Source: Symsagittifera roscoffensis
Lineage: Eukaryota > Xenacoelomorpha > Acoela > Convolutidae
Reading direction: 5' to 3'
Assembly (NCBI RefSeq): GCF_963678635.1
Contig: NC_087062.1
Coordinates: 50,730,178-50,794,177 of the forward strand
DNA: 64,000 nt
Part shown: one piece after another, positions 49,786 to 59,700 of the stretch
Numbering within the stretch: the first letter of the stretch is position 1
Layout: each line of letters opens with the position of its first letter
Program-made: the position numbers and the translations under genes
The notes under the pieces: generated by a model
Database searches by the model: none
Told to the model about the DNA's origin: nothing
The model's input: only the letters and a program-made list of their open reading frames with translations

Positions 49786-51490
49786 CGTAAGCCGAGATTT
49801 AACCCCGTCATAGTTAAATTTCCAAGATTATTGGAAAGGACTACTTGTCATAATTGATAGATTACCGATTACTATAAGCGAAATGTATCACTGTGACTTC
49901 TGGCGTGCCAGTGGATGATAAAAAATCTCTAAAATTAAAAAAGAAGTTTTAAACACAGTTCATCTATTTTTGTAGGCGAACAATGCTCAATAGGCCTAAA
50001 AAGGCAGTCGGAGTATTCAGGGCTTCGTCTCGATAGGAGCAACCTTTTTAAGCGATAGCTTGATTTTTTCTCTGACAAAGAAGAGAAGAATTAGCATAAA
50101 ATTTGTAAGCAATGTGCCAGTCGGTCATATTTGGAAGTTTGACCTTGAGAAGAGCAGAAAATACTTGATTTTGAAGTGAAATTTAATTTTTCAAGGTTTC
50201 GAATGGAACATGTCATGCACGATTTTCTCGCGATAACTGAAAATCAGAAAGAGAAATCAGAACAATTTTAGAACAATTGCGGGAAAGTTGTCAGATAAAA
50301 ACGAGTGGGAAATTGCTATTCGCAATTTCCATCATAGTGAACAAGAGTAGAGCTGTCCTATCTGAAATAGAAGACAGAGTATTCCCGAGAGAGCAATTAT
50401 TCGAACTGGACCAGAGTGAACCTTCGACGGAAAGGTGGACAGCTTGAGGGTCCCAATGGTCCACATAAAACTTCGTTCTTGAGTTCAAACTTACCCTTAC
50501 CATTAAAACTGATAAACATTGAACTTATCTAGTTACTTTAGTTAATTCTAGAGTTGCTCACCCATTTAATTACTTCCTGTGCTTGAGCGCATCAACATGT
50601 GAGTCCTTAATTTAAATTTCTAGAGTGTGTTTTGTGATTGTTATGTTGAGGTAAGGCGAGTTTTAGGTTGATCCATCTGAAATGGATCAAAGTTCCACTG
50701 TCTAATAAAAAGTAACTTAACGGATTGTTCCAACCCGGTTTTTAACGGCGTTCATGTATTTTGGGTATCTAGAGACCTAAGTATGGGGACGTTTCTAATT
50801 CTAGAGTGGGGGGATATTTTAGTAGTAGCCTTTAAGCTGTAACGGGTCGTAGTCTCATGTCACAAGCGAACCGAACTGGCTCCGACCGTTCTTGAGGTGG
50901 AAAAACACAAGAGATAGTGTCCCTGACCCTTGAGCCAGTGGTTATAGGGCCTATTTTTCTTAAGCCTCATGTGTGACTGCAGTAGACGAATGTTACATAG
51001 TGTTTTTATGGCGCTCCTGGGTGTTTACGACATCAAGACTACGGAGTCGAACCCACTTGAGACAGCTTCGGGCTGAATGCCCATTCTAGAGTACCGGCGG
51101 TACGGTTCGACAGGAACGTGCAAACCTTCCGGTTGTACCGTGATAGCTTTTTAAGAAAACTCGAGAAAATTTCCTGGTACGCTCTCCGAACGAGGCTTAG
51201 CTAACCGAGTAAAGGGGGGCAACTAGGGGGACAAAAACACGAGCAAAAAGACAAAAAGCAAAACAAAAACCAAAAAAGAATAGAAAAAGGAACAAAAACC
51301 ATAAAACGAAAAAAGACAGTGACTTTGACACCAGATTAGTTGGATCAAACCTTTATATTAATTAAATAGTATACCCATACTGTTTTACAAGTTCGATCGT
51401 TTCGATCAACCTAGCAATTTAAACCAGTAAACTGAATAAAGTGCCCGAAGTGGGGCGTTGTCAAGGGTTTTCAGATAGCTTGGAACTTAG
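49786..51490 (+). other. non-repetitive stretch, probable 5' LTR/leader of the retroelement
   Basis: No open frame with coding character. Base composition rises from AT-rich towards balanced, as in the gag-pol region downstream. It holds strong short hairpins (TTGATCCAT/ATGGATCAA at 50,668-50,690, GGGC/GCCC at about 51,070-51,082 and GTACC/GGTAC at about 51,091-51,103), an AATAAA at 50,704 and an A-rich purine run at about 51,225-51,310. These fit an LTR plus untranslated leader. The LTR boundaries cannot be fixed because the 3' LTR is not in the window. I found no convincing tRNA primer-binding site. Confidence 0.4.
50668..50709 (+). promoter_or_regulatory. hairpin followed by AATAAA polyadenylation signal
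   Basis: A perfect 9-bp stem (TTGATCCAT and ATGGATCAA, 5-nt loop) at 50,668-50,690 is followed 13 bases later by AATAAA at 50,704-50,709. A stem-loop close to the poly(A) signal is common in the R region of LTRs. The assignment to an LTR is inference. Confidence 0.4.
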
Positions 51491-51830
51491 CTGGACCAAT
51501 AGGAGACTTGACTGGAAGAGGTGACCAGCCGAGTGGGAAAGTGGTTCAGGGACACTTGAGCTGAACCAATAGGAGACTTGACTGGAAGAGGTGACCAGCC
51601 GAGTGGGAAAGTGGTTCAGGGACACTTGAGCTGAACCAATAGGAGACTTGACTGGAAGAGGTGACCAGCCGAGTGGGAAAGTGGTTCAGGGACACTTGAG
51701 CTGAACCAATAGGAGACTTGACTGGAAGAGGTGACCAGCCGAGTGGGAAAGTGGTTCAGGGACACTTGGCTGAACCAATAGGAGACTGGACTGGAACAGG
51801 TGACCAGTCGAGTGGGAAAGCAGCCAAGAA
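51491..51830 (+). repeat. 70-bp tandem repeat, five copies, in the leader
   Basis: Copies start at 51,491, 51,561, 51,631, 51,701 and about 51,770. The middle ones are identical. Each junction forms a hairpin, TGGTTCAG paired with CTGAACCA around an 11-nt loop. The first copy has a variant 'ctggaccaat' start and the last is slightly shortened and diverged. Open frames of 60-100 codons crossing it on either strand follow from the repeat, not from a gene. Confidence 0.9.
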
Positions 51831-52663
51831 GGATTTGGCAATTCTCGAGTTCTCAAGTTGGGCAGAACGGGTATCGTTAGAATCCACATTACATTATAGG
51901 AGATAAGTGTAAAATTGGATAAGCGAAATCCCCCAGTTTTGAGGAACGTTTTTACTTGAGCAGGCCTGGAAACAGGTCTACGGTTTTCTCTTGAGAGGTT
52001 TAGCACCCGGCGCTTAAAGTAATTTTTAGGCTTAAGAAGGGGGGCTAGAAAGGGGGGAGGTTAGAAGGGGGACTGGTTAGGCTAGAGGTTGGCGGTTGTA
52101 AATTGCAAAAAGGGGGAAATTAGAGTAACTAATTACTCGACATCGTTGACTTAGTTACATTAGAAATTAACACGCGTTGGTAATATTAGGTGGAGATCCA
52201 AAATCCAACTCGAGTTAAGGCTGGTACGCTGGTTGGTTTGGTAGGGGGGACCGGATATAGACAGCTTTTGTGATACCCCATAAGATCACTAGTGGGGGGA
52301 GGAAAACGCGTGGCAATTAGGTACCAGACATTTTTTTTTAGACGAAAGGTAGACATTGGTCACCTTTAAATTTTAGGTGGGCTCATTTTTCTGTTTTTAT
52401 TATTTTTCTTACTTAAAGTTTTTGTTGCATTTTATTGAGGATTTGTGTTTGGTTTTATACGAACAGGTGATCACAAGATACCTGCGCACCTACATTGAAA
52501 TAGAAACAACCAAAAAGAAGAGGGGGTCAGCATTTGGCTTTTAAGAGAGGGCTTTTGGGAAAATTTTACTAGAGCTTGAGTGGTGGTACAAGGTACTGTG
52601 GTTCAAGAAGACCCTACAACGAGGAAGACACTCCGTGACGAGTATTGGGACAAGACCGAAGAA
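51831..52663 (+). other. non-coding leader between two tandem repeats
   Basis: No open frame worth calling. It contains several G-rich runs (for example 'agaaggggggctagaaagggggg' near 52,036-52,060) and a T-rich stretch at about 52,385-52,440. Continuity of composition with flanking leader segments suggests it belongs to the retroelement's long 5' untranslated region. Confidence 0.4.
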
Positions 52664-53422
52664 GTCTTGGGACAGAGCAGTCTTGGGATAGTGGTCTTGG
52701 GACAGGGTCTTGGGACAGTGGTCTTGGGACAGGGTCTTGGGACAGTGGTCTTGGGACAGGGTCTTGGGACAGTGGTCTTGGGACAGTGGTCTTGGGACAG
52801 GGTCTTGGGACAGGGTCTTGGGACAGTGGTCTTGGGACAGGGTCTTGGGACAGTGGTCTTGGGACAGTGGTCTTGGGACAGGGTCTTGGGACAGGGTCTT
52901 GGGACAGGGTCTTGGGACAGTGGTCTTGGGACAGGGTCTTGGGACAGGGGTCTTGGGACAGTGGTCTTGGGACAGGGTCTTGGGACAGTGGTCTTGGGAC
53001 AGTCTTGGGACAGTGGTCTTGGGACACTAGTCTTGGGACACTAGTCTTGGGACACCAGCCTTGGGACACTGGTCTTGGGACACTACCCTTGGGACACTAG
53101 TCTTGGGACACTAGTCTTGGGACACCAGCCTTGGGACACTGGTCTTGGGACACTACCCTTGGGACACTAGTCTTGGGACAGTAGTCTTGGGACACTAGCC
53201 TTGGGACACTAGTCTTGGGACAGTAGTCTTGGGACACTGGTCTTGGGACACTACCCTTGGGACAGTAGTCTTGGGACACTAGCCTTGGGACACTAGCCTT
53301 GGGACAGTAGTCTTGGGACACTAGCCTTGGGACACTGGTCTTGGGACAGTAGTCTTGGGACACTAGTCTTGGGACAGTAGTCTTGGAACAGTGGTCTTGG
53401 TACAAGGGTCTTAGGACACTAA
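52664..53422 (+). repeat. 13/14-bp minisatellite (TCTTGGGACAGTGG family)
   Basis: More than 50 copies of TCTTGGGACA plus a 3-4 base variable tail. From about 52,664 to 53,025 the tails alternate between GTGG and GGG; from about 53,026 onward they change to CTAG, CCAGCC, CTACCC and GTAG types. The unit lacks stop codons in several frames on both strands, which creates long spurious open frames of 100-154 codons with Gly/Leu/Trp- or Pro-rich repeats. It lies 280 bp upstream of gag. Confidence 0.92.
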
Positions 53423-53698
53423 CGGAGAGTACTGTGATAGTGACGAATAGTCTTGGGACGGTATAGAAATTGAAGTCAAATTACAACAAGTGCGTTTTAA
53501 GACAGAATAAGACAAATCGAAATAGGTAGGGTTAAGACCAAATTAAGGAAAATTTTTCGGAGGTTTTAGAAAGAGAATTGGATAAGGTTTTTAACACGTT
53601 GTACAGAATTTGTTACCACAAAAAATATTCTTTTTACCCTTAGAATAGAATCGTGTATATAATAAAATTGTAAATAGAAGCAGTTGTAAATAGAAATA
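53423..53698 (+). promoter_or_regulatory. region just upstream of gag
   Basis: AT-rich, with an isolated minisatellite unit near 53,448 and a TATATAATAAAA motif near 53,656. An in-frame TAA shortly before position 53,699 closes the frame upstream. The motif could be a TATA box for internal initiation or chance in AT-rich DNA; nothing else supports a promoter. Confidence 0.3.
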
Positions 53699-56600
53699 AT
53701 GAGGCGGAGTAGGGTACCGGTGCTCGAAAAAAGGTCAAGTGGATCAAACACGAAGTATAATTCATCGCTGCGCGGAACGACATCAAAGGGCCCAAAGATA
53801 ACGAAGACGAATTTTTCAGTTAACATGGTCAGCACAAGGAGTACAGCGGAGAACAGGGCGAAAGAGGGCACGGAAGGGGAGCGAGTAGACCCCACCATCG
53901 AGATTGATCTAGAGACACCCGATCAAAGTGTGGATGAAACAGGGAAGATGGCGACAGAGTCAACTCCAATGCCCAATGCAGAGGAACCAAACCAGAAACC
54001 CATAGAGTTCTCACCGATAGATGACGCGGAAGATGCAATAGGCAACACCGAAGAAACGGTGAAAGAAGACTCTCAAGTAAAGAGGACATCTTTTACGGAA
54101 AAATTGGGAATAATGTTCGGAATAAAAACGAAAGAAAACGTGACTGAAGAACCAAAAGCAGAAAGAGCACGAACATTTGGTACAGTGAGCACGAAAACGA
54201 CAGAAAACGGCCTGTATGAGGAACAAGCTAAAGCAGAGGCTACGGCCGAAGAGAAACCCACGGCTGACCATGAAGAAACTACCATTGAACTGGACGACTT
54301 GTTGGCGAAATTAAATCAGATCGACAAAAGACTTAAGAACAGTGAAGAAGATAGAGAGGTGATAAAAAAGGAGATAAGATACAACAAGCACGAGTATCTA
54401 GACAGTTATTTTAACCTAGCTAAGGCAACAGAGGAGAGACTCAAGGAAATGTCAGATAAGGTAGAAGCCACCAATGAAGAACGAGAAAAGAACATCAAAA
54501 CAGACATGCAACAGTTGAAGAACCGATATGATGATGTCAACAGCCAATTAGGGAGCCTGGAAAGGAGAATGGACACAATGAGCAAGAGTCAAGCCGAGAG
54601 TTCGTGTGCAATACAGGCGAAGTTGGATGCAATCTTGAGAGGTTCTACTCCACAAGAAAGACCGGCAGCGGATCGTACGCAAAGCACCAGAGTTGACTTT
54701 GTAGAACCACAAAGGAACAAACGGCAATCGACACCGTTGCCCTTAACCAGGGATGCGATAAGCATAGCACCAACAGCTGCGAAAACAATAATGAAGAATG
54801 GAACGTCGAATACAACGACTGCTCCGGGAGATTCAACAGCTAACAGCAACACAGGACCGGATGCTATGACATGGGCCAGCACTTGGGAGATGATGAACAG
54901 GACTCTAGAGGCCTTCGCCACGAGGAACACTGACTCGAGCGACAGGAGAGAGGGAAAATCAAGAAAGACATTCAAGAAGCCAAAAGAATTCAAGGACGAC
55001 TCCGATGGATGCATTGACACTTGGGTGGAAGTGATGAGATTACATCTAGAACAAGACAACTTGAGTGACGAAAGACAAGCATGTACAGCCATACTGAGCA
55101 ACTTGGAAGGAACGGCATTAAAATGCGTGGTCGCAAAGAAGGAGGAAGAACGCGACACCGCGGACAAGATCTTCGAGATATTGCTGAATCGGTTCGGGTC
55201 AGGCATGAAGGGTCACCAAGCGATGATGCGATTTGAAAAGAGAAGGCAGAGGGACGACGAGTCAATAGATCGGTTCCTAGATGACCTCGAGAGCTTGAGA
55301 AGGAGGAGTGACCCAGAGGAGTCGACAAATAGACGGAACTTTAGCATTGCCTCGAAGTTCATCGATGGGGTGAAAAGTGATGACTTAAGGACAATGTTAG
55401 CAACATACTACACATTGTCGAAGGACAGCGCACCCACCCCAGAAGAAATGAGACAGAAATCAAGAGAATACATGCTGATGAAACCTAAGAAGTACTCATA
55501 TTCCGAAAACAGGAACACGCAAGGGGGAAGCCAACCCCAGAGGTCATCATGGTACAAACCTAGAGATGATATGGACAAGCGCAGATCATGCGCGAACTGC
55601 GGGTCAGCGGATCATCATGTGGCTGACTGCACAACGTACAAACAAGGCATGAAGAGCCTAGGTTATGCACCGGATGAAGAGGACATGAGCCAGATGGAGG
55701 AACACGAGTACTATAACGGCTTAATCATCAAGATAGGCGCCAGATGCTTCTTCTGTAACCAGGAGGGGCACTTCAGAATGGATTGTCCCTTGTTCTGGGA
55801 AGCGGTCAAGGACCAGAATCACCCCAAACATAAGTTGGCATTAGCGGCGGTGCAGAATCAGCGGAACAGGCAAAACGAGTTTGAATCTAGGAACTTGGGG
55901 GCACCAAACACCGAATTGCCGACGAAGACAGTGAAAGCTGTGACACATGTTAGCGGTGCGTTAGAGTCCGCGGCCGGAAGCTCTCTAGAGATAAATTATG
56001 AGAAAGCGGCGACGGAAGCAATTGCCAAAGTGAAACAAGATCTGGCTGCGAAAGAAATAGAGCAACGACTAAAGTTGGAGATCGAAAGACAGAATTTTAA
56101 CGGAGCATTAACCGGATCGAACTCAATACCAGAGGCTAGAACGGGCTCAATGAAGACCGGGAATTGTAACACCGTGAAAATGGTGACAGGTAAACCTTTT
56201 GGAATATCGAAAATCGGAGCAAGAATAATGTCGATAATCACAGTGGGCGGACACGAGGTAACCAGAAACTTGAGCGAGCCGAGCGACCAGACGATAATGC
56301 ACATTGACGTGTATGCAGACTACTTGAGTGGAATAAGTCCACAAACGACTTCTAGAGCGCTCAGGGCACTACTCACGAGAGGGGGCAGCAAATCGGTACG
56401 TGTTGATAATAGGTACACTGAAGCTTATGGTCCACACGAGGTCATGCTAAATATAGATGGAATCAACATCTATACCAAGACGATGATAACATGCGACGAA
56501 GACCTAATTGGACAAATCTATGTAGGGAAAGAAGAGTTGAAAGTAAGATCGATCGGACACTGTGCCATGCTTGAAGAAGATGCAATGCACATCGGGACGG

Positions 56601-56707
56601 AAGCAGACGTGACAGGGCACGTGCTAGACATAAATGGCAAAAAGACTCAGTTGCGCGGATTACTTGACACGGGAGCAGTCTTGAGCGTCATACCAATCGA
56701 AACATGA
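53699..56707 (+). CDS. Gag polyprotein with N-terminal part of the protease
   Basis: 1,002 residues. An N-terminal low-complexity acidic region is followed by a coiled coil at about 195-295 (tRNA-free, Glu/Lys heptads), then a retrotransposon capsid domain at about 425-570. Two CCHC zinc knuckles (C-x2-C-x4-H-x4-C) lie at 631-644 and 683-696, and an aspartic protease DTGA motif at 990-993 near the end. Gag forms the particle and binds element RNA; the knuckles are the RNA-binding nucleocapsid part. The frame stops at TGA 12 residues after the protease aspartate, so the protease fold is cut in two. ATG at 53,699 is the first after an in-frame TAA; Met43 (53,825, VSTRST...) is an equally plausible start. 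Pol continues in the same frame two codons beyond the stop. Residues 845-955 look like a second, degenerate protease fold. Confidence 0.88.
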   Translation: MRRSRVPVLEKRSSGSNTKYNSSLRGTTSKGPKITKTNFSVNMVSTRSTAENRAKEGTEGERVDPTIEIDLETPDQSVDETGKMATESTPMPNAEEPNQKPIEFSPIDDAEDAIGNTEETVKEDSQVKRTSFTEKLGIMFGIKTKENVTEEPKAERARTFGTVSTKTTENGLYEEQAKAEATAEEKPTADHEETTIELDDLLAKLNQIDKRLKNSEEDREVIKKEIRYNKHEYLDSYFNLAKATEERLKEMSDKVEATNEEREKNIKTDMQQLKNRYDDVNSQLGSLERRMDTMSKSQAESSCAIQAKLDAILRGSTPQERPAADRTQSTRVDFVEPQRNKRQSTPLPLTRDAISIAPTAAKTIMKNGTSNTTTAPGDSTANSNTGPDAMTWASTWEMMNRTLEAFATRNTDSSDRREGKSRKTFKKPKEFKDDSDGCIDTWVEVMRLHLEQDNLSDERQACTAILSNLEGTALKCVVAKKEEERDTADKIFEILLNRFGSGMKGHQAMMRFEKRRQRDDESIDRFLDDLESLRRRSDPEESTNRRNFSIASKFIDGVKSDDLRTMLATYYTLSKDSAPTPEEMRQKSREYMLMKPKKYSYSENRNTQGGSQPQRSSWYKPRDDMDKRRSCANCGSADHHVADCTTYKQGMKSLGYAPDEEDMSQMEEHEYYNGLIIKIGARCFFCNQEGHFRMDCPLFWEAVKDQNHPKHKLALAAVQNQRNRQNEFESRNLGAPNTELPTKTVKAVTHVSGALESAAGSSLEINYEKAATEAIAKVKQDLAAKEIEQRLKLEIERQNFNGALTGSNSIPEARTGSMKTGNCNTVKMVTGKPFGISKIGARIMSIITVGGHEVTRNLSEPSDQTIMHIDVYADYLSGISPQTTSRALRALLTRGGSKSVRVDNRYTEAYGPHEVMLNIDGINIYTKTMITCDEDLIGQIYVGKEELKVRSIGHCAMLEEDAMHIGTEADVTGHVLDINGKKTQLRGLLDTGAVLSVIPIET
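56231..56563 (+). other. degenerate retropepsin-like segment upstream of the true protease
   Basis: Gag-frame residues about 845-955 follow the layout of a retropepsin: 'VGGHEV', a strand leading to 'DYLSGIS' where DT/SG would sit, a 'GPHEVMLNIDGINI' strand pair and 'DLIGQIYVGKEEL' resembling the conserved ILGxDxL end. No DTG is present, so it would be inactive. It could be a duplicated protease arm or coincidental similarity; structure prediction would decide. Confidence 0.4.
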
Positions 56708-56713
56708 GAAAAG

Positions 56714-59700
56714 ATGGGCTTTGACAAAGGTGACTTGATAGACTCGAGAATACGGCTGTCAGCTGCAAACAAAGGGGCCCTACGGGTGCTGGGCAGGACG
56801 CCGATAATAGCCCTCAATTTGGGGGAACGTAACCTGTGGATGAGCTTCATCGTGGTAGAAAACCTAGATGAATCTGACCAATTCATTTTGGGCAGAGACT
56901 TCATCAGGAATTTCGACGTAACGATTGATCTAAATAATGCAATGTTCAGGATACGGAACCCGGATAGGAGGTACGCAATCAAACCGGTAAATTTAATAAT
57001 GGCGAATGAAAACAAAGCACCGGTATTCTTGAGTAGGAGAGTGAGGTTAAAAGCTAATGAAGCGGCAATCGTAAGCTTGAGGATGAAAAATTATAATGAA
57101 CTAAGTGACAACAAGCAAGTGTGTATAGTTCCAAATCCCAATAGTCAAAGCGCTGCTGTTTTAGGAAGATCATTTTCGATAACGAAGAGCGGCCTCTGCG
57201 TCAGTGTCTTGTTGAATACCCTTGATATACCGATCACGATACAGAGAGGGAGGAAGCTGGGATATGCTTTACCGGTTAAAACTCGATATGAAACAATTGA
57301 AAACTCAAAACAAAATGAAGTTGTTGATTGTCCCAACCACAGGGACAAAATTTGTATCTTGAGACGATTGCAGAGAATAAAAGATTCTTCAGGTCTTATC
57401 AAATCACTTAAGTCAGAAACGGACGATGGGCTTTCGAGCTGTTCGAACTTTCCAGAGCGACCCACACTAGATGAAATGCAAATTGATAAACCGGTTCTGC
57501 CGGAGATTGAACATTTAAGGGGCAAACTGAAAGATGAACAGCTCGAAGCTATCAAGGACGTACTAGAGCGAAACGAGGAGGTCTTTTCAAGGCATAAGGC
57601 GGATATCGGGTGTTGTAATTTTGTTGAACATGAAATTGAACTTGAGGAAAACGCGGTACCACACAGGGAGGGGGCGAGGCGCATGACCCCACACAAATCG
57701 GACGCGTGTAGAAAAGAAATCGAAACGTTACTAGAGTATGACATGATAGAACCATCCAAGTCACCGTGGGCGTGTGGAGTAGTGATGGCCAAAAAGAAAG
57801 GCGACCAGTTAAGGTTTTGTTGTGACTTTCGATACCTGAACTCCGTCACGGTGAAGGATGCCTATCCCATACCTAGAATTGATGAGAGCCTCTCGAAGTT
57901 AGGTGATGCGAAATTTTTTACGACTCTTGATTTAGGCTCGGCCTTTTGGCAGGTACCATTAAAGAAGCAAGACAGGGACAAGACAGGGTTCGCCTGCGAG
58001 TTGGGTCTGTTTCAATGGAAACGGATGCCGTTTGGACTCTGCAATGCAACAGCCACGTTTCAGCGGCTGATGGCACACGCGTTGATAGGCGTGACGAAGA
58101 AGTACGGCAACCTGGTAATGTGCTACGTGGACGACGTGGTAATAGCAACGCCGACACTAGAAGACCACATCGAGAGGCTTGACGAGGTGTTCGCGTGCAT
58201 GAAAAGATCGGGGCTGAAGTGTAAACCATCAAAGTGCGAGATACTCAAGGACTCGATTAAATACTTGGGAAGGATGGTAGATAAGCACGGCATCAGACCT
58301 GATCCAGACGCCGTGGAAGCAGTCCTAACCTGGAAATCACCAAAGACGGAGCACCAGCTGATGAGCTTCCTGGGTTTCGCCAACTATTATAGAGAATTCA
58401 TCAAGGGCTATGCGGACAAGGTATACCCGATGCAACAACTAATGAGACATAAGGGCAAGAAGTTCACGTGGAACAACGCGGCAGAAGAGTCATTCCAGAG
58501 AATAAAGAAAGAGCTATGTGAGGCACCAGTACTGGGTATGCCGACAGAGAAGGGGAGGTACGTGCTAGACACGGACGCGTCAGTAGTCGCCATTTCTGGG
58601 ATTCTCCATCAAGAACAAGAATGGAATGGGAAGACAGTCTTGAGACCAATAGCATACGGGAGCAAGGTCCTAAGTGACACAGAAATGAAGTACGGAGCAC
58701 CGAAAGCAGAGATGTTCGCGGTGGTCACCTTTGTCGAAAAATACAGAGCATACCTAGGCAGTGAGCCCTTCAAGCTGCGAGTCGACAACCGAGCACTAAG
58801 CTGGCTGAAAACGTACTCAATGGACCAGAGCTATATTGGGAGGTGGATAGTTCGCTTGGATGGATACAACATGATAATTGAGCACAGAACACGAGATAAA
58901 CATCAAAATGCTGACAGCTTGAGTAAGAAGACGGAGTTCTACGAGAGGCAAGAACAAAGAGAGGCGGACAGACCTGAGATCAAAGACGGCTTCTCCTTTA
59001 TGGACAAAGAAACGTACGACAGTCTTCCACTCACGAGATGGCTGGACAAATCAGGCAAACCGATAGAAGATCATCCCGAATTGCCGAAAGAGCCTCTTGA
59101 AAAAACCATCTTGAAGAAAAATAGAGGGATTCCGATAGGAATAATGCTCAAGTCCAAGATCGTGAGGGAAACACTCAAGGCAAAAGGTTATGATCTCATC
59201 CAGGTAGAGGAGGGAACGGTCCGAATAGATGAAGACTTAATGAGGTTGCTTGAGAAACTATCAGATAACAAGCCCGTGATCCAAGGGAAAGGTCAGGAGG
59301 CACCGGAACTAACCATACTTCGGAGAGAAGAAACAGTGAACAAAACTGACGTCTCAAAAGGAAGCATCACTGATAGCAAGGAAGTTGTGCGATCACTAGT
59401 TGAAAAAATCCCCGAAAAAATTCTGGAGCAGACAAAAGTCAGGGATAAGAAAGTGACATTCAGAGAAGAAATTGAACACCTGGGACTAGATCAAGAGTCC
59501 GGGGAGTGGTCCAGATTCATGGAAGAAGACGAAACCGGAGAAGGGAAATTGTCCGGGGAGCGTGAAGAATGGGATGAAGACTCGGATGAGAGCAGCGAAG
59601 ACCAAGACAGTCTATGCATGATACTGGCGGAAGAGAAGATAAGACAGCACGACAGGGAATTACAGACGGATCCATCTTCAGGGACGTACAATCTGGAAAT

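Noticed and set aside
51009..51030. TGGCGC... as a tRNA primer-binding site
   Set aside because: It starts with TGG, but I could not match the following bases to a known tRNA 3' end, and no LTR end is demonstrated just before it.
52580..53405. Several 100-154 codon frames rich in Gly/Leu/Trp/Asp or Pro/Ser/Gln on both strands
   Set aside because: They arise from a stop-free 13/14-bp minisatellite read in all frames; the real coding region starts at 53,699.
54589..55206. Frames antisense to gag and pol (also 57145-57849, 61777-62406, 63051-63767)
   Set aside because: They are shadows of the sense frames, which have clear retroelement domains or coiled coil; the antisense translations show no recognisable domain.
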